Shown in pieces: positions 46,422 through 59,200 of a DNA stretch of 64,000 nucleotides. Each line of letters opens with the position of its first letter. Positions within the stretch are counted from its first letter, which is position 1. The position numbers and the translations under genes are program-made. The notes under the pieces were generated by a model. The model was not told the origin of the DNA, searched no databases, and saw only the letters and a list, made by a program, of their open reading frames with translations. The stretch is from Quercus robur (lineage: Eukaryota > Streptophyta > Magnoliopsida > Fagales > Fagaceae): the NCBI RefSeq assembly GCF_932294415.1, contig NC_065541.1, positions 53,422,290 through 53,486,289 of the forward strand, in the 5' to 3' direction.

Positions 46422-47951
46422 AATCAACTAAAATTTATTCTGCTCCAAAGCATTACATGTCTCTTCTTCTACCAAGCCATGTTTTTATGTATATTCAATG
46501 AGTGAACAACTTTTAGGTTTTGAGGCATTGAAATTAACAGTGGGCAGGATATATCTTATTGGAGATTTTGTATTTCTGAATGTACAGACTCAATTGTTTG
46601 GACCTGTTGTAACAAAATCCTCAAAATTCTAGGAGTATCATAATGAAGTTTAGTTGATGTTTGGCATTCTCACTTTCTTATTCATAACTTTATTAATTAA
46701 AACTTCTGAATTAATAAGTAAATAAGCGTTCTATATCCAAATTTTGGTGGCTTACAAAAAGAAGAGTGAAGCTTCCTGAATTATTCTGCACAATGCATAA
46801 TATATGACAGTATATGGTACTCTATTGTGGAATGCATTTAGCACAGTCTCAGATTCATTTTTCTAATTGATCATGGAATTCTTTCCAAATCTCGCAATTA
46901 CTAACAACTTCCTGAGTTGCCGATTAAATTCCAAACCTTGAATTTTTAGCTACAGTAGCACTAAAGTGACAACATTCTTGCATGGCACTCTTTGAGAAGC
47001 AAAGAATAATAAAAAATTTTAGAGAATGCAATTCAGGATAGTTCTTTGACTATAGATCTTTCACATGTTCAAGTGTTTTCCAAGAATAACATGGATCAGT
47101 GAATGTGTCTTCAATTACTTGGAATTGTAAATTATGGAGGTCACTTTGAAAAGAATGAAAATCCTCACAGAAACAAAAGGCTCTTCCCTATTCAAATATG
47201 TAAGGTGATATTATACCAATTACAATTTATTATTTCAATTAATTATGAAAAAAAAAAAGCTATGCCCTTAATATCAAAGAAATTAATTTACTTACACAAA
47301 CTGTGAAAGTTTAAACATTTTTTTTAGATAAGATAGGATTTGAAACTTGTAGTATTCATTTCAAAATAATTATTCTTTAGCATTAGATCAAGACACTAGT
47401 TGCTTTTCTTTTTTATGTTTATTCTTATTCGACAATAAAAGAGTTTACCACTCAAATCATGTTAACCTTAGTATTCATGTTTTGGTTTTTATTTTTTTCC
47501 CCTAATTTTGTTATTTTGTAGGTTAGTTTTTGGTATTTTACGTAAGTATGCATAGAGTTAGTTTCGATCTATGATATCCGCTTTTAATAATTGTTTTTTA
47601 TCTTCAAACTAAGACACTGATTGATTTTTTGGTGTAGGAGAGATCGAACCATGTATTTTTTATTTGATGACAATAAATTTTACAACTTTACAAGATCAAC
47701 TAACTAGAACCACATAATATGTTTGTTATATATGTGCTCTACACTTGGACTTGATCATGGCAATAGTTCTGGTTAAAAGGCATAGAATAGAAGGGACTCT
47801 CAATCACCTTGTACACATCGTTATCTTCTCCCCCACAGGAAAAAAAGCCCAGTGGCAGTAACCAATTAACCAAAAGAAACGGGCTTGCCACCGAATTAAG
47901 TGGTGGACTAGCTTGTAAAAGGCATTTTTGGAGTGAAAGGGAGAAGAGATA
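46422..47951. other. 3' UTR of RING-H2 gene and spacer to next gene
   Basis: AT-rich; no coding features. The last few hundred bases should contain the promoter of the kinase gene. Confidence 0.4.
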
Positions 47952-49597
47952 ATGGTGGCACACGTGGGACTCATCTCTCTCACCTCATGCTTCTCTCCTC
48001 TCTCTCGTCTTCCTCGCCTCTCCTCCACCAAGCACAAACCATTTGCCAGTACGTACACGTATCAAAATTACCAAGTTTACCATATCTAATATGTGTATGC
48101 ACTGAATTTTAGTTGTCTGTCACTGATTGGAGCTTTAATGGAGTCAATATATGAGCTTTATGACACTACCCATCGTTTGTTTGTTTGCTGCGTGTGTAAA
48201 TATATGGGCATTTTGTTAAGGAATTTTTTTTTTTTTTGGTGATATCGAATTACTTTGTTATTGTTGTTGTTGTTGTTAGAGGTTTAAGAAATTACCCATC
48301 ATTGATTTTTGATGAATTTCTTGAGTTTCTAGCTATCTGTTTGTATTGGGATACTACTTTGTTGTTTTAGCTAATAAAAATTTGGACTTGATTTTTGATG
48401 GTGCAAATTCATATTATTTCTCTAAATGCTTCTTGATACCTATTAGTCCTGCGGTGAAGGCAATTAATGGGTTTCTGGATGTTTTCCTCCTCCCAGTCCT
48501 TTCTTTTTATGGTTTTTTGCTGTGATGGAGCAACCTATGGGTATTAAGAGATTTCCCATCACTGATTTGTGGCTACCATGAAGTGCTTTTGCACTTAATA
48601 GTGACTGATTGTGAGCAGCAGTGGAGGCAATAATATTTTAGTTGGTCTTGGGTCATTGATTTGGTGATATGATGACTTAAACTTAAATTCTAAATGTGGT
48701 ATTTTTTCAATTTGAGCTGTAATAAAGCTGATTTATTGGGTTTTGGATAATAAGAGAGCTTACTCATTTAAATGAAACTATTAAGCTGTGTTCCTGTTCC
48801 ACAAAATTTTGCTGAGGGAACCTATGTTTTAACTGTGCTGGTTAAATTAATCAGTGTTAGTTGTTTGGCAGTGGCTGCGATGAATGAAGATCCAGTCCGT
48901 CAGTGGATTCTGTCAGAAGGAAAGGCAACTAAGATAACAAATATCAGTCCCGTAGGCGGTGGTTGCATTAATCTTGCTAATTGTTATGACACTGATGCAG
49001 GTTCTTTCTTTGTGAAAACAAACAGGTAGATGGATATGGTAAATTTCATATTCTGATGATTCAAATCCTTTTAAATCCATGTCAAAGTATCAAATACATT
49101 ATGATTTTCAAACACTGGATCAGGAGTATTGGACCTTCAATGTTTGAGGGAGAGGCTCTTGGTTTAGGTGCTATGTATGAAACCGGATCAATCCGTGTGC
49201 CTAAGCCATTTAAGGTCTGCAACGTTAATTTTTTGTATATATACCAAATTGTTTGTTATTCCAACTTAAGCCCATTATTTGGCAATACAGCTTAAGTGAG
49301 CCTGTTGCTAAGCATTGTAGGTTGGACCCCTTCCTACGGGTGGTTCCTACATTATCATGGAATTCATTGAATTTGGTTCTTCCAGAGGAAATCAGGTGAG
49401 ACTGGAATTGTGAATATGGTGTGGGTTGTAACAACTTATTTTTGAATTTTAACCATTTGTTAATTCTCAGTCTGTTCTAGGGAGAAAACTTGCTGAAATG
49501 CATAAAGCTGGAAAATCTGAGAAAGGCTTTGGTTTTGATGTTAATAACACCATTGGCAGGTACAGTATCTGGATTTTTGAAATATGGATCTCATCTC

Positions 49598-49639
<42 letters not shown>

Positions 49640-52360
49640 TGCACATGCGCACACATTTACAATTCTTTGGCATTTATAAAATAATACTGATTGCTTTCTA
49701 ATAAGATCATGTATATTCCTTGTAGTACTCCACAAATGAACACTTGGTCATCAGATTGGATTCGGTTTTATGGGGAGCATAGATTGGGTTACCAGTTGAA
49801 GTTGGCACTAGACCAGTATGGTGATAGTACCATTTATGAAAAAGGTTATCTAGCATTTGAAATAATATTTATTCCCATCAAATTATTATGATTCTAGATC
49901 ATAGTTTGTTAAATACTTGTAGATACATCAATTAAAGATAATTTAGTCAATCAATTTAACTCAAACAAAAGTATAATAACTATATGACATGCCATACTCC
50001 CTTTTCTGGTTCTGTGATTGATATGTTGGAAACTTTTTCCTATTCGAAATAACAGTCCCATGGAATTGTTACATGCCTTTTTCTTTGTCTTTACTGTTGC
50101 ATTTATAATTGAAATCCAACCACAAGATAGTTGTGGGATATTAAAGTTCCCCTTTTATACTTGAAGTGTGTGCAGTGTGCTATAAAAGTATATCCCATGG
50201 GAAACATAAGTATCTAAATGAAGTGTGTGCAGTGTGCTATCCAAATAAGGAGTATTTTAAGATAATATCTGACTACAATATCATTTGAAGCTTACAAGAT
50301 ATGGTTTGAATTAAGTCTGTCTAAAATATAAATCCTTTGTCCCATTTTTTGTGTTCCACTTTATTTGTGGTATGCCATGTGTCTGATTTTTTTTCCATTT
50401 TAAACTTTAGTTATTTTACAAGAAAGTAAAAAGAATACATGGCAAGTTGTGATTGGTGGAGTATAAAGTGGCAAACAAAAAATTGGGAAAAAGGATTTGT
50501 ATTCGTCAGACTATATATTTATATTTCAGAGATTGTTGCTCTATGGCAGTGCAGGGTCCTCAGAGCTGATGAGACAGAATTTAGAACTTCAATTACCTAA
50601 ATGCCTACTTTTTCATGATAATCTTTTTAAAATATGTTGTAGGGTTATACCATCATACCCCCTTCCCCCTCCACCCAAAAACAAAAGAGAGTTGCTATCA
50701 TTAGCTTTTGCCAATTCACTGAAGATTTCTGGAAATGATGTATGGCATATGATATATATTCATCATTTTAAGCAGGACAAAGACTGGTGAAGAGTCTGGG
50801 ACCTCTCTTTGACAATGTGGTGATAGAGCCATGCTTGCTACATGGAGACCTGTGGAGTGGAAATATCAGCTCTGATAAAAATGGCGAGCCTGTTATACTT
50901 GACCCAGCATGTTACTGTAAGTCCAAGATAGTTAAGATATATTGTGCCAGGAGGCCCAGGGCAAATCATTTTGAGATTAAAAACTAAAAAGTGTTACTTT
51001 TAAGCATTGAAAATTAAGCTTTGCTTGTAGTTCTGTGAAGCTGATTTCTTAATCTTTTCTCTGAAGTTAGCTTCTGATATTAATTGCTTGTGACGTGGAA
51101 TCCTAGGATGGACATATTCTGCCTGAGTGCACGAAGTGAGGAAAACAAGAATATCTTGGCATGTTTTAATTATTTCAAATCTTCATAGAGAGAGGAAAAA
51201 GAAAAAGAAAAAGAAAGAAGCAACCAAAGCTTCTTCAGAATAGTGCCTCTTTTTCATTGAAACACATAAAGTTATTAACATACTACTTTGTCAAACCTTA
51301 GCAGTTACTGTAGAAATAACCAGACAGCCAAAGATATTAAAGGAGGCTTCCTTACTGTAATTTAGATGAGAGTGACTTAGATGGATAGACGAACTTCCAT
51401 GTATCTACTGACGATTGTCTTTAGAGAATATGGAGAGATGGCAGTTGAGGACGTGTCCAGAATAATGGTTGTGTTTTTTTGGATAATAGTGAAGTTTAGA
51501 TTAGAAATCAACATGTTGTTACTGAGCTGTTTAAGCAAGAAGACTTATTTTGTCCCTAAAAAAAGGTTATGCTCACATGTGAATAAAACAACCAAAATAA
51601 CAGAACATATGGGAATTATTCAGAGTTTTGAAATCACACTCTAAAAATGCACATGGTTTGTACTGTCTACCAATAAAAGTTGCAAGGGATGTAATAGTAT
51701 ATTTTTGCATTTGACTAGGATTTTAAGTTTTTGCTTTTTCATCCCCTCGATCGTGTTATGGAAATTGATAATTTAAAGCACTACATGCAATGACACTGTT
51801 AATTAACTTTTTGTACAGATGGACATAATGAGGCAGAGTTTGGAATGTCGTGGTGTGCTGGATTTGGAGGAGCATTCTATAATGCTTATTTTGAGGTAAT
51901 ATCATCTGCTAACAGATAATCCAAAGAATTTCAGTAGCTTGCATAGGCATATCATCTGAACATAACCCTATTGTTAATTGCTTAAAACCTAGACTTGAAC
52001 CATATTTATTATTATTACAAAATAAACTAGATCATATTCTTAACAAGTTTTCTGGAGGAAAACTGACTAACCCAACCTCAAGCTGATTTGCACTTGTATT
52101 TTGAATGTGTCAATCAATCTGAAACTTCTCTGTATTTCCTTTTAAGCACTAGGTTCTCAATATCTACATTGATATTAACAGTTATCTTTTGCTAAATTGT
52201 ATGCCTTCTTCAGGTGATGCCCAAACAGCCAGGCTTTGAGAAGAGGAGAGATCTTTATATGTTGTATCATTATTTGAATCATTACAATCTCTTTGGTTCT
52301 GGCTACCGGTCATCTGCCATGTCTATAATTGATGACTATCTAAGAATGTTAAATGCTTAG
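47952..52360 (+). CDS. FN3K: Plastid protein-ribulosamine/fructosamine 3-kinase
   Basis: Nine exons: 47952-48048, 48872-49025, 49124-49214, 49321-49395, 49471-49559, 49726-49844, 50776-50916, 51819-51895 and 52214-52360. They total 990 nt (329 residues) and all junctions keep frame. Exon 1 encodes 32 residues rich in Ser, Leu and Arg with few acids, a chloroplast transit peptide. The rest is the fructosamine-kinase fold: a Gly-rich loop GGGC at 61-64, a Lys in FFVKTN, the catalytic HGDLW with Asp233, and DPAC near 251. The enzyme phosphorylates sugar adducts on lysines so that they fall off, repairing glycated proteins. The last exon carries the conserved YHYLNHYNLFG block. Introns 5 and 6 hold a microsatellite and a MITE. 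No damage is seen. Confidence 0.9.
49597..49640. repeat. (CT)n(CA)n compound microsatellite
   Basis: In intron 5 of the kinase gene, 38 bp after the exon 5 donor. Confidence 0.9.
50329..50503. mobile_element. Small MITE in kinase intron 6
   Basis: The left end aaatcctttgtcccattttt...ccactttat is inverted at the right end as ataaagtgg...aatttgggaaaaaggattt. About 175 bp. Confidence 0.6.
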
Positions 52361-52689
52361 CATTTGGTCTAAAATGATTATCATGTTTATACACAACAAA
52401 GTTAACTCTGCCTGTATATTTTGCTGCTTTGGCCTCAGTAGTTTTTTTCATTGGCACTTGCAATTTTTTCTTTGTTAAATGAAATGGTACATCAAAGTGA
52501 TATCAGCACTACTGTTTTCTTGGAACTAAAAGAAGAAGAAGATATTAACAAACAAGTTGCAGACATTCTTTTTGAGTAGCTTCAGTTTGAATTTCTTCAT
52601 TAGGTATGATCTCTCAGAAGTCAGAAGATGGAAAAAGGAGGTGATGTTTTCTTACAAAGGTGAAGCAACACACAAAATATGTTCCTTTA

Positions 52690-53223
52690 GGCTCTGTTTG
52701 GGAGTTCATAAGGGAATGAAATGGAATGGAATAAAATTATCATAAGGGAATAGAAAAGAATGGAAAAGAATTAAATAACTTTGATTGGATGTTTTAAAAT
52801 AAAGGAATGGAAATGAATGAAAATGAATGGAATGTAAGTAATCTTGTTTGGGAGCAACATTGAGGGAATAGAATGAAATCATTTTATGACAATATTACTA
52901 TTAGACTCATATTTTAAAATAAATGGTTGAATATATAGAGGTATTTTGGGAGTTTTAGTAAAAAAAATCATTAAATCTAATTCTATTCTCTTTCATTCCT
53001 CCCAATTTCGAGGAGAATGAAAATTTGAGATTTTAAGGGAATAGAGAGGAATGAATGTTCCTTCCTGCTCATTCCATTCACTCTCACTCTCACTCTCACT
53101 TAAACTCTCAAGTAAGGGAATGAGCTTTACATTCCCTCTATTAAAACTCCCAAACAAGAATGAAAGAATATTTTAAAATTATTCTTTTCATTCATTTACA
53201 TTCCATTTCTTCCAAACGAGGCC
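52690..53223. mobile_element. Tourist-like MITE
   Basis: The termini GGCTCTGTTTGGGAG and (inverse of the right end) GGCCTCGTTTGGAAG are flanked by TTA on both sides (52687-52689, 53224-53226). The interior is rich in gaatggaa words. 534 bp, non-coding. Confidence 0.8.
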
Positions 53224-53226
53224 TTA

Positions 53227-54849
53227 GGTAATGACACCCTTTCTAAATTGCAGGAAGTCAGACAAATGATAGAAAGTTCGGTGTGTATTTAATGCATTAA
53301 AAAAGTGCTCTTGTTACTCATCTCTAGATTAAAAAAGCAATAACTTCTGAAGATATTTCTGTAGGTTGTTGATGTGATGGTAGGATTTTATGAGAAAATC
53401 ATATTACTCAACCATGTATGAATTTCAGGTATAACAATTTCATGAAAACCAATGGGATAAGATTCCCTTAAAAAAAAAAATTTTTGAGAGAAAGATTAAA
53501 TAAGTGTCATATATTGCAGGAAAATTATTGAATACTTTGAAAATACCTTAAATCTGTATTCTTCCCTTTCACATGAATTGTAGATCCCACTATAAATTTA
53601 ATTAGTGGAATCTACATTTATGTGAGAGGGGGGTACGCATTTATGGTACTCTAGAAGTACTCAATAATTACCTTGTATTGCACATCCGACTAAAAATGAG
53701 AGGGAATTGAATGATTTAATTGGATAGAGTCATTTCTTAAAACGAAATTAGATTTGGCTTGTCATTATAGTCTTTAAAATTTGTAATTTAAGGTGCATAT
53801 TGTAAATAGTCTCATAGTTTGGATTAGATAGGTTTCCTTCTCCTTGCTAGGAATGCAAGAATTCTTTTGTAATTTTGTTGAGCAACCACATCATCCATGT
53901 GTAAAGGAATAAAAATCAATTATCCTAAAGTGGATGTTTCCCTCTATACTCTATCAACGGTTGTTGATTACATGTTTATTTTTTAACTCCTCCTTTATGT
54001 CCACAATATTTTTACAACAAATACTAAGCGGAGGGTTGTTACAAATTGTTATAAGTGGGCAAAAAAATAATTTAAATGTTGGATTAACAATTTACTCTTT
54101 AGAATTTGTTGTGTAAGTGTTATAAAAATGTTATGGATGTAATACTTTTCCAAAAAAAAATACCTCACAAAACCATACACAGCAATTTTTTTTTTTGGAT
54201 TAACGTTGATTAAGTTTAAATAATGTTTAATACTCTAATGAGACATGAAATAAATTTAAATGAAAATTCCCACTCTCTCAATTACTGAATTAGAAAAAGA
54301 AAAATTGTTTGTCTTGTTCTTAATTTCTTATCTTATTTGTTTCTCAAAAAAAAAAAAAAAAAAAATTCTTATCTTATTTCTGTTTTGGTTGCAGAGTGAA
54401 TACCCTTTCTTATTCGACTTACTATCCTATAAAAAAAATGAACTTTCTAGAACATAAATGAGAGTGATTTTTTATTTATTTATTTATTATTATTATTAGG
54501 TGATCAAGGAATAAAAAATATAAATAAAGACGGATACCATATGAGTTCATGAAAAGCCTGAGTGAGCCCAAGAAACAGTAAGCCCATAACATCACATCAA
54601 CTAAAGAATTAAGAATTTACAACAGAACAGAACTCACCCCACCTGCACTGCACTTCCCAGTTCCCCTTACTTAACCTGTTACCAGACCAGTTTCGCATCC
54701 TCAGAAAGAACTCTCCATCAGCAAAGAAGTTTCTAGAAAGAAGAACAATAAAAAAACAAAACACACAGGAAAAAAAACAGAGAGAAGAAACTCTGCACAC
54801 ACACACACAGTGAGAGACAGAGGAAAAAAGAATCAAAGATCATTAAATC
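53227..54849. other. Spacer and 5' region of next gene
   Basis: AT-rich, with (TTA)n near 54473-54500. From about 54600 it becomes CA-rich, probably the 5' UTR of the following gene. No other gene is seen. Confidence 0.4.
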
Positions 54850-55398
54850 ATGGAAGGCATGGCAGAGGCAGCAGCTGTACCACCAGCACCATTGCAAGAG
54901 CTGGTACTGACTCTGGAGCAAGCCACCCACATGGCCAAACAGCTCCCCGCCACCGCTGACCCCACCCACCTCCTCCAAATTTACACCTCTCTCCACCAAG
55001 CCCACCACCACCTCTCTAACTTTCTCTCCAAAACCCATCAACAACAATTCCCTCCTCCTCCTCCTCTCCCTTCTCTGCTGCCTCTGCCACACGCTGCCGC
55101 CGAGAACTCCGTCTCCTCCACAACCGGCGGTGCTGACACTGACCCAATGCAACTAGCGGATGATGATGGGGAAGATACTGAAGGGAATTCGAAGGGCATA
55201 ATTGAAAAAGTTGAGGAGAAGATGAGGGATTGCTTTATTAAGAATAAGCGGCCAAAGCGGCCGCTTTCGCCTTCGGCGGCCACGATGGCGGAGGAGAGAA
55301 GGCTTTATGATGATGGGTTTGGTAGGAGTGTAAAGGGTTTTGATCCTTATGCCACGAGGTTGAGGGCTTTGGACCTTGTGTACCAGTTTCATGGGTGA
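54850..55398 (+). CDS. Conserved plant protein of unknown function
   Basis: Intron-less 182-residue protein. I do not recognise the family. Residues 15-65 look helical (a leucine-rich LVLTLEQATHMAKQL and LLQIYTSLHQAHHHL). A proline run near 69-75 follows, then an acidic linker (about 96-115), a short charged helix (115-132) and a basic patch KNKRPKRP that could be a nuclear signal. The end reads GFDPYATRLRALDLVYQFHG and looks conserved. High GC3 and a clean frame support a real gene. Two helices plus a basic patch would suit a subunit of a nuclear complex, which is a guess. The nearby in-frame Met at 54859 is an alternative start. Confidence 0.75.
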   Translation: MEGMAEAAAVPPAPLQELVLTLEQATHMAKQLPATADPTHLLQIYTSLHQAHHHLSNFLSKTHQQQFPPPPPLPSLLPLPHAAAENSVSSTTGGADTDPMQLADDDGEDTEGNSKGIIEKVEEKMRDCFIKNKRPKRPLSPSAATMAEERRLYDDGFGRSVKGFDPYATRLRALDLVYQFHG

Positions 55399-56279
55399 AG
55401 ATGAAGAAACAGAGCAAAACAGAGGAATTCAACTTTTGGGCAACATGTTATTTTATTTTTAAATTAAATGTAGCTCAAATTTTTGTTTTTTGGTTTCTGG
55501 TACGGAAGGATATGGATTTTGGTGGAATAAAAATGGAGTAGAAGATCGGGATACTGGAATTATGGGTCTTTGTGGATTCAGTCCTTCAGGAACATGTGGA
55601 TGTGGGTCAACTCTCAACTTTTTCTAGTGAACCCTAATTTTAGGATTTTGTAATTAATTCATTTTGGTTTTCTTTTCTCTCCGCCATTGTGTTTGGAATA
55701 TGAGTGAGCAAGATGGCGAAATTTTTTTTTCTTCATGAACTTCAGTTGGGATTTAACTCCTTGATGGTTTGCTGATTCTTTACAACAGAGAATGAAACAG
55801 AACTGGTTCTTTTGTTTTTTCTGGTAAAAAGAACGCAACACCGTGGCATTTTGTCTTGAATTATTATTAGCCTTTATTTACAATAGAGTATTACATGTAA
55901 TATACAGTAAACATTGCTTATAATTTGAAGCGTCCTGCTAAATTGCTAATGCAATACTTTTGGGTTACTTCATGATAAAATTCACTGTATGCACTTGAAA
56001 GATGCTACTTCCACTATTAAGTATGCTGGCTACAGCCCTTGGAATATCTATGTGAAAAGAGATTCGCCCACGACCCATTTGTCTCCGCGATTTCACCATT
56101 AGCTTTAAGCATGGACGCCACTCATATGGAAAATGTCGGGCAAATGTTTTTCATTGTTGAATGTTGACTTCAATATTTAAATAATATCTGGTGCAATTCC
56201 AACAATGAGGTGTAACAGTGTGTGCGCACCAATTTTGTGGGTGTTTGCTTTGATTCCCTTTCATGAAAACCAGAAAGCA
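55399..56279. other. Convergent 3' UTR region
   Basis: Lies between two genes facing each other. It presumably holds both 3' UTRs. No gene seen. Confidence 0.45.
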
Positions 56280-59200
56280 CTATACTTTCACAATCAAGTT
56301 ATGCAACTTCACAAAATCATCCATGGTAAGCTCCTCTGGTCTCGACTGCAACAGAAACCAAATGTATCAATAAAATTAGCAGAAATTATGGGACACTTAC
56401 ACCTCTTGTCGTGGACTCTGTTACACTTCTCAAAATGAACGGAAGTATCAAAATATAAGACAGGAACTGAAAATAAAGCTCTTCTATTTCCTCCATAGAC
56501 AGCTGTAAGGGAAGAGAAAACAAGAGACCAATGAACTCTAGCTCAGCTGGCACCTCCTCTCCTTAGAGGTAGAGGGTGAGGCCGTGGGTTCAAGACCTAT
56601 TGGTTGCATGTGTAACTTACCAATAAAGAAAAGGAAAGAGAGAATATGAGGGCATAGTTGATAATTCTATATTTTTTTGTTAATGATGTTAGCTACAATA
56701 GACATAAATGTAGTCCCCCCCTCCTTTTTTTTTTTTTTTTTTTGGGGTGGGGGGAATTATGACGAAATGAATGGGTTTTTGCAATGTTTACTGATCAATC
56801 AACTGGATATTATTTACCAACTTACTGTAGCTGGAAGGCCAACACTTCCCAAAGCTTCCTCAATTTCAATGGATGTGCATATGTGCTGAAGTGATTTTCG
56901 CAACATCTTGCGTTTCCCATTGAATGCTGAATTGACCTATATCCAAACAACAGAGGCATGTTAACAGAAAGAAATGATAAATAAGCATAAAGAGTTAAAA
57001 GGCAATGTTTGATATAGCAGGCGACAAATAGATAGGCTTGACTCAAGTAATGAAGGTAGTGGGCAGGTTAGATAAGTTTCAGGTTGAAGTCTTACCAATA
57101 AAAAATAATAATTATAAATTTAAAAAGAAAAAAGAAAAGCATGAGTTAATTGTGCATCCTTTTTCTACTGCATGTCAGGCTATCAGCCAAAAGTAGACAA
57201 TATAACATAATTGTTGCCAAAGGCCAGCATTAAAACTAGCTTAAGTTTCTTGAATATGATAAAACTTGAAACAGTTAAAGAGTATAATATCTTGCACATT
57301 GAAATTGAAACAACCATTGAGAAGAAGCTCTTAGTGGAAGAAACTCGGGGATAGTCTGCAGCTTGTTTGAGCTTAAATATGACAACAGCAGCATCAACCT
57401 ACAGAAACAAGAAAGGATCAGCTTAATCTCCATTCATTTAACTAATAGGATGTGTGATGTGTTGCTGATATAAGACATTCATTATATATAAGACAAGATG
57501 TATGATGTGTTGTTGATAGTCATGCATCCCTCATACATCGTATCTGTCGATCATAGTCAAGCATCACTAACTATCATGCTATCCCCCAACCCACAGCACT
57601 AACAACATCATTTAATATTTTTTAGCAACTACTATGGAAAAACAGAGTATTTGGCATATATAATCAGTAACAATTGAGGGCCAGTGGTTCTATACTTGAA
57701 AAAGTTGCAAGTGTCCTGATGGGTTTGAGATAAGTGATTTTCTTTTCAGCGCAGAAAACAAGTATTGGTCAAGTTTTGCCATATTTAGATATGTTACAAG
57801 CATGATGAGGTATGCCATGGACGGATGTCAGCTCTATAGAGAAGGAAAAAGTTATTAGACCAAACTTAACTCTACAAGCTTCCACTCAACATTGTTTCAA
57901 ACTCATATAGCCAGAAATTGATGGCTTCTGTGAAAGTTTCTTATCACTGTTTGGTAAAGTGGCAACTTGGGAGAAAGCATACAGGTAAGAGACATTGGCC
58001 AGCTACTTCAAGTTGTGACAGGCACATGAAATGCTTTCATGAAGTGCAAAAAGCCATGGTATCACCATTTTATGTTTGTTCATATGTCTAGTGTCTCCCT
58101 CCTTTAAGGAAATAACTTCGTGCATTTTACCTTTTCCCCCTTGCTAGTAAATTTTACTTCTTTTTTAGATAGGTAGATAGTGGGAGAGGGGAAGGTGGGG
58201 TTCAAACCACAAGCATGGAAAAGGCTTGTTATGCACATTATGCATGTATGAGATATACTAGCTGTAGTATAGTAAAAATTGAAATTTATTCAGTCAAAGT
58301 TTCTATATAATTGTTATGGCATGTGCATTTAAACAGAAATTACAACTGATAGTGTTAAGTATGTATATGAATTTATGGAATATTAATCACTTACATTGGG
58401 CTGAGGGAAAAAATTTGTCCGTGGGACCTTAAACTTGTATTCAGGATCTGAAAAGGGAATTCACAAACAGAAAGCCTGTCAGAAAGATGTCTACAAAATT
58501 GTGCAAAATATTCTGGGTAATAGGCAGGTAGAGAAATTTATAAGCACCAAAATTTGATAACTCTTTAACATAATCTTGTTTTGGCTTCTTTGATTGATTT
58601 GAAGAAAAATAAGCAAACTTGAGCGTCATTTATAAACAGCATTAAAAAAAGGGTAACAAATTGATCCACTCATCTTCACATTTTTCAGTACAAAAGCTCA
58701 CCAGTCATGTTATAGATCCTCAGTTGCTATCCATTTTGAAATCGTTTTAAATAGTTTATATTATTGCAAAGATACCTGAATAGAAATTGACGAAGATATT
58801 GATAGGTCGGTACTCTGATGTTCGCAAAGATGATTGCACCAAGCGCACTGCCGTCTCCTCCTGGAAATATTCAATGGTGAAAGTAAGTAGATAAGTCTGT
58901 TAAACAAATCTGAGTATGATCCACAATCCAATCTGATAATCTGCGAAGTAAGAATAAGTCTTTTTCTCATTTACTTGGCTGTTTGAAAATCATTTACAAT
59001 TCTGTTGATCAATTCAGTCAAGCAGATCAAACCAATAGTCCAACTACCAAGCCTACTGCCATATTCTGCCTTGCTAACATTCATCTTTTCCAAAGCAAAT
59101 CCCTTTTTTTTTTTTTTGAAACCTAGAAATTAAGGAAAAATTTAACTTCTAACCTCACATGAAAGTCTGAAGTCTTCCAAAAAAACCCTCTTGGTTACCA

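Noticed and set aside
49467-49735. Overlapping small ORFs around 49467-49735
   Set aside because: They come from a (CT)n(CA)n microsatellite within an intron.
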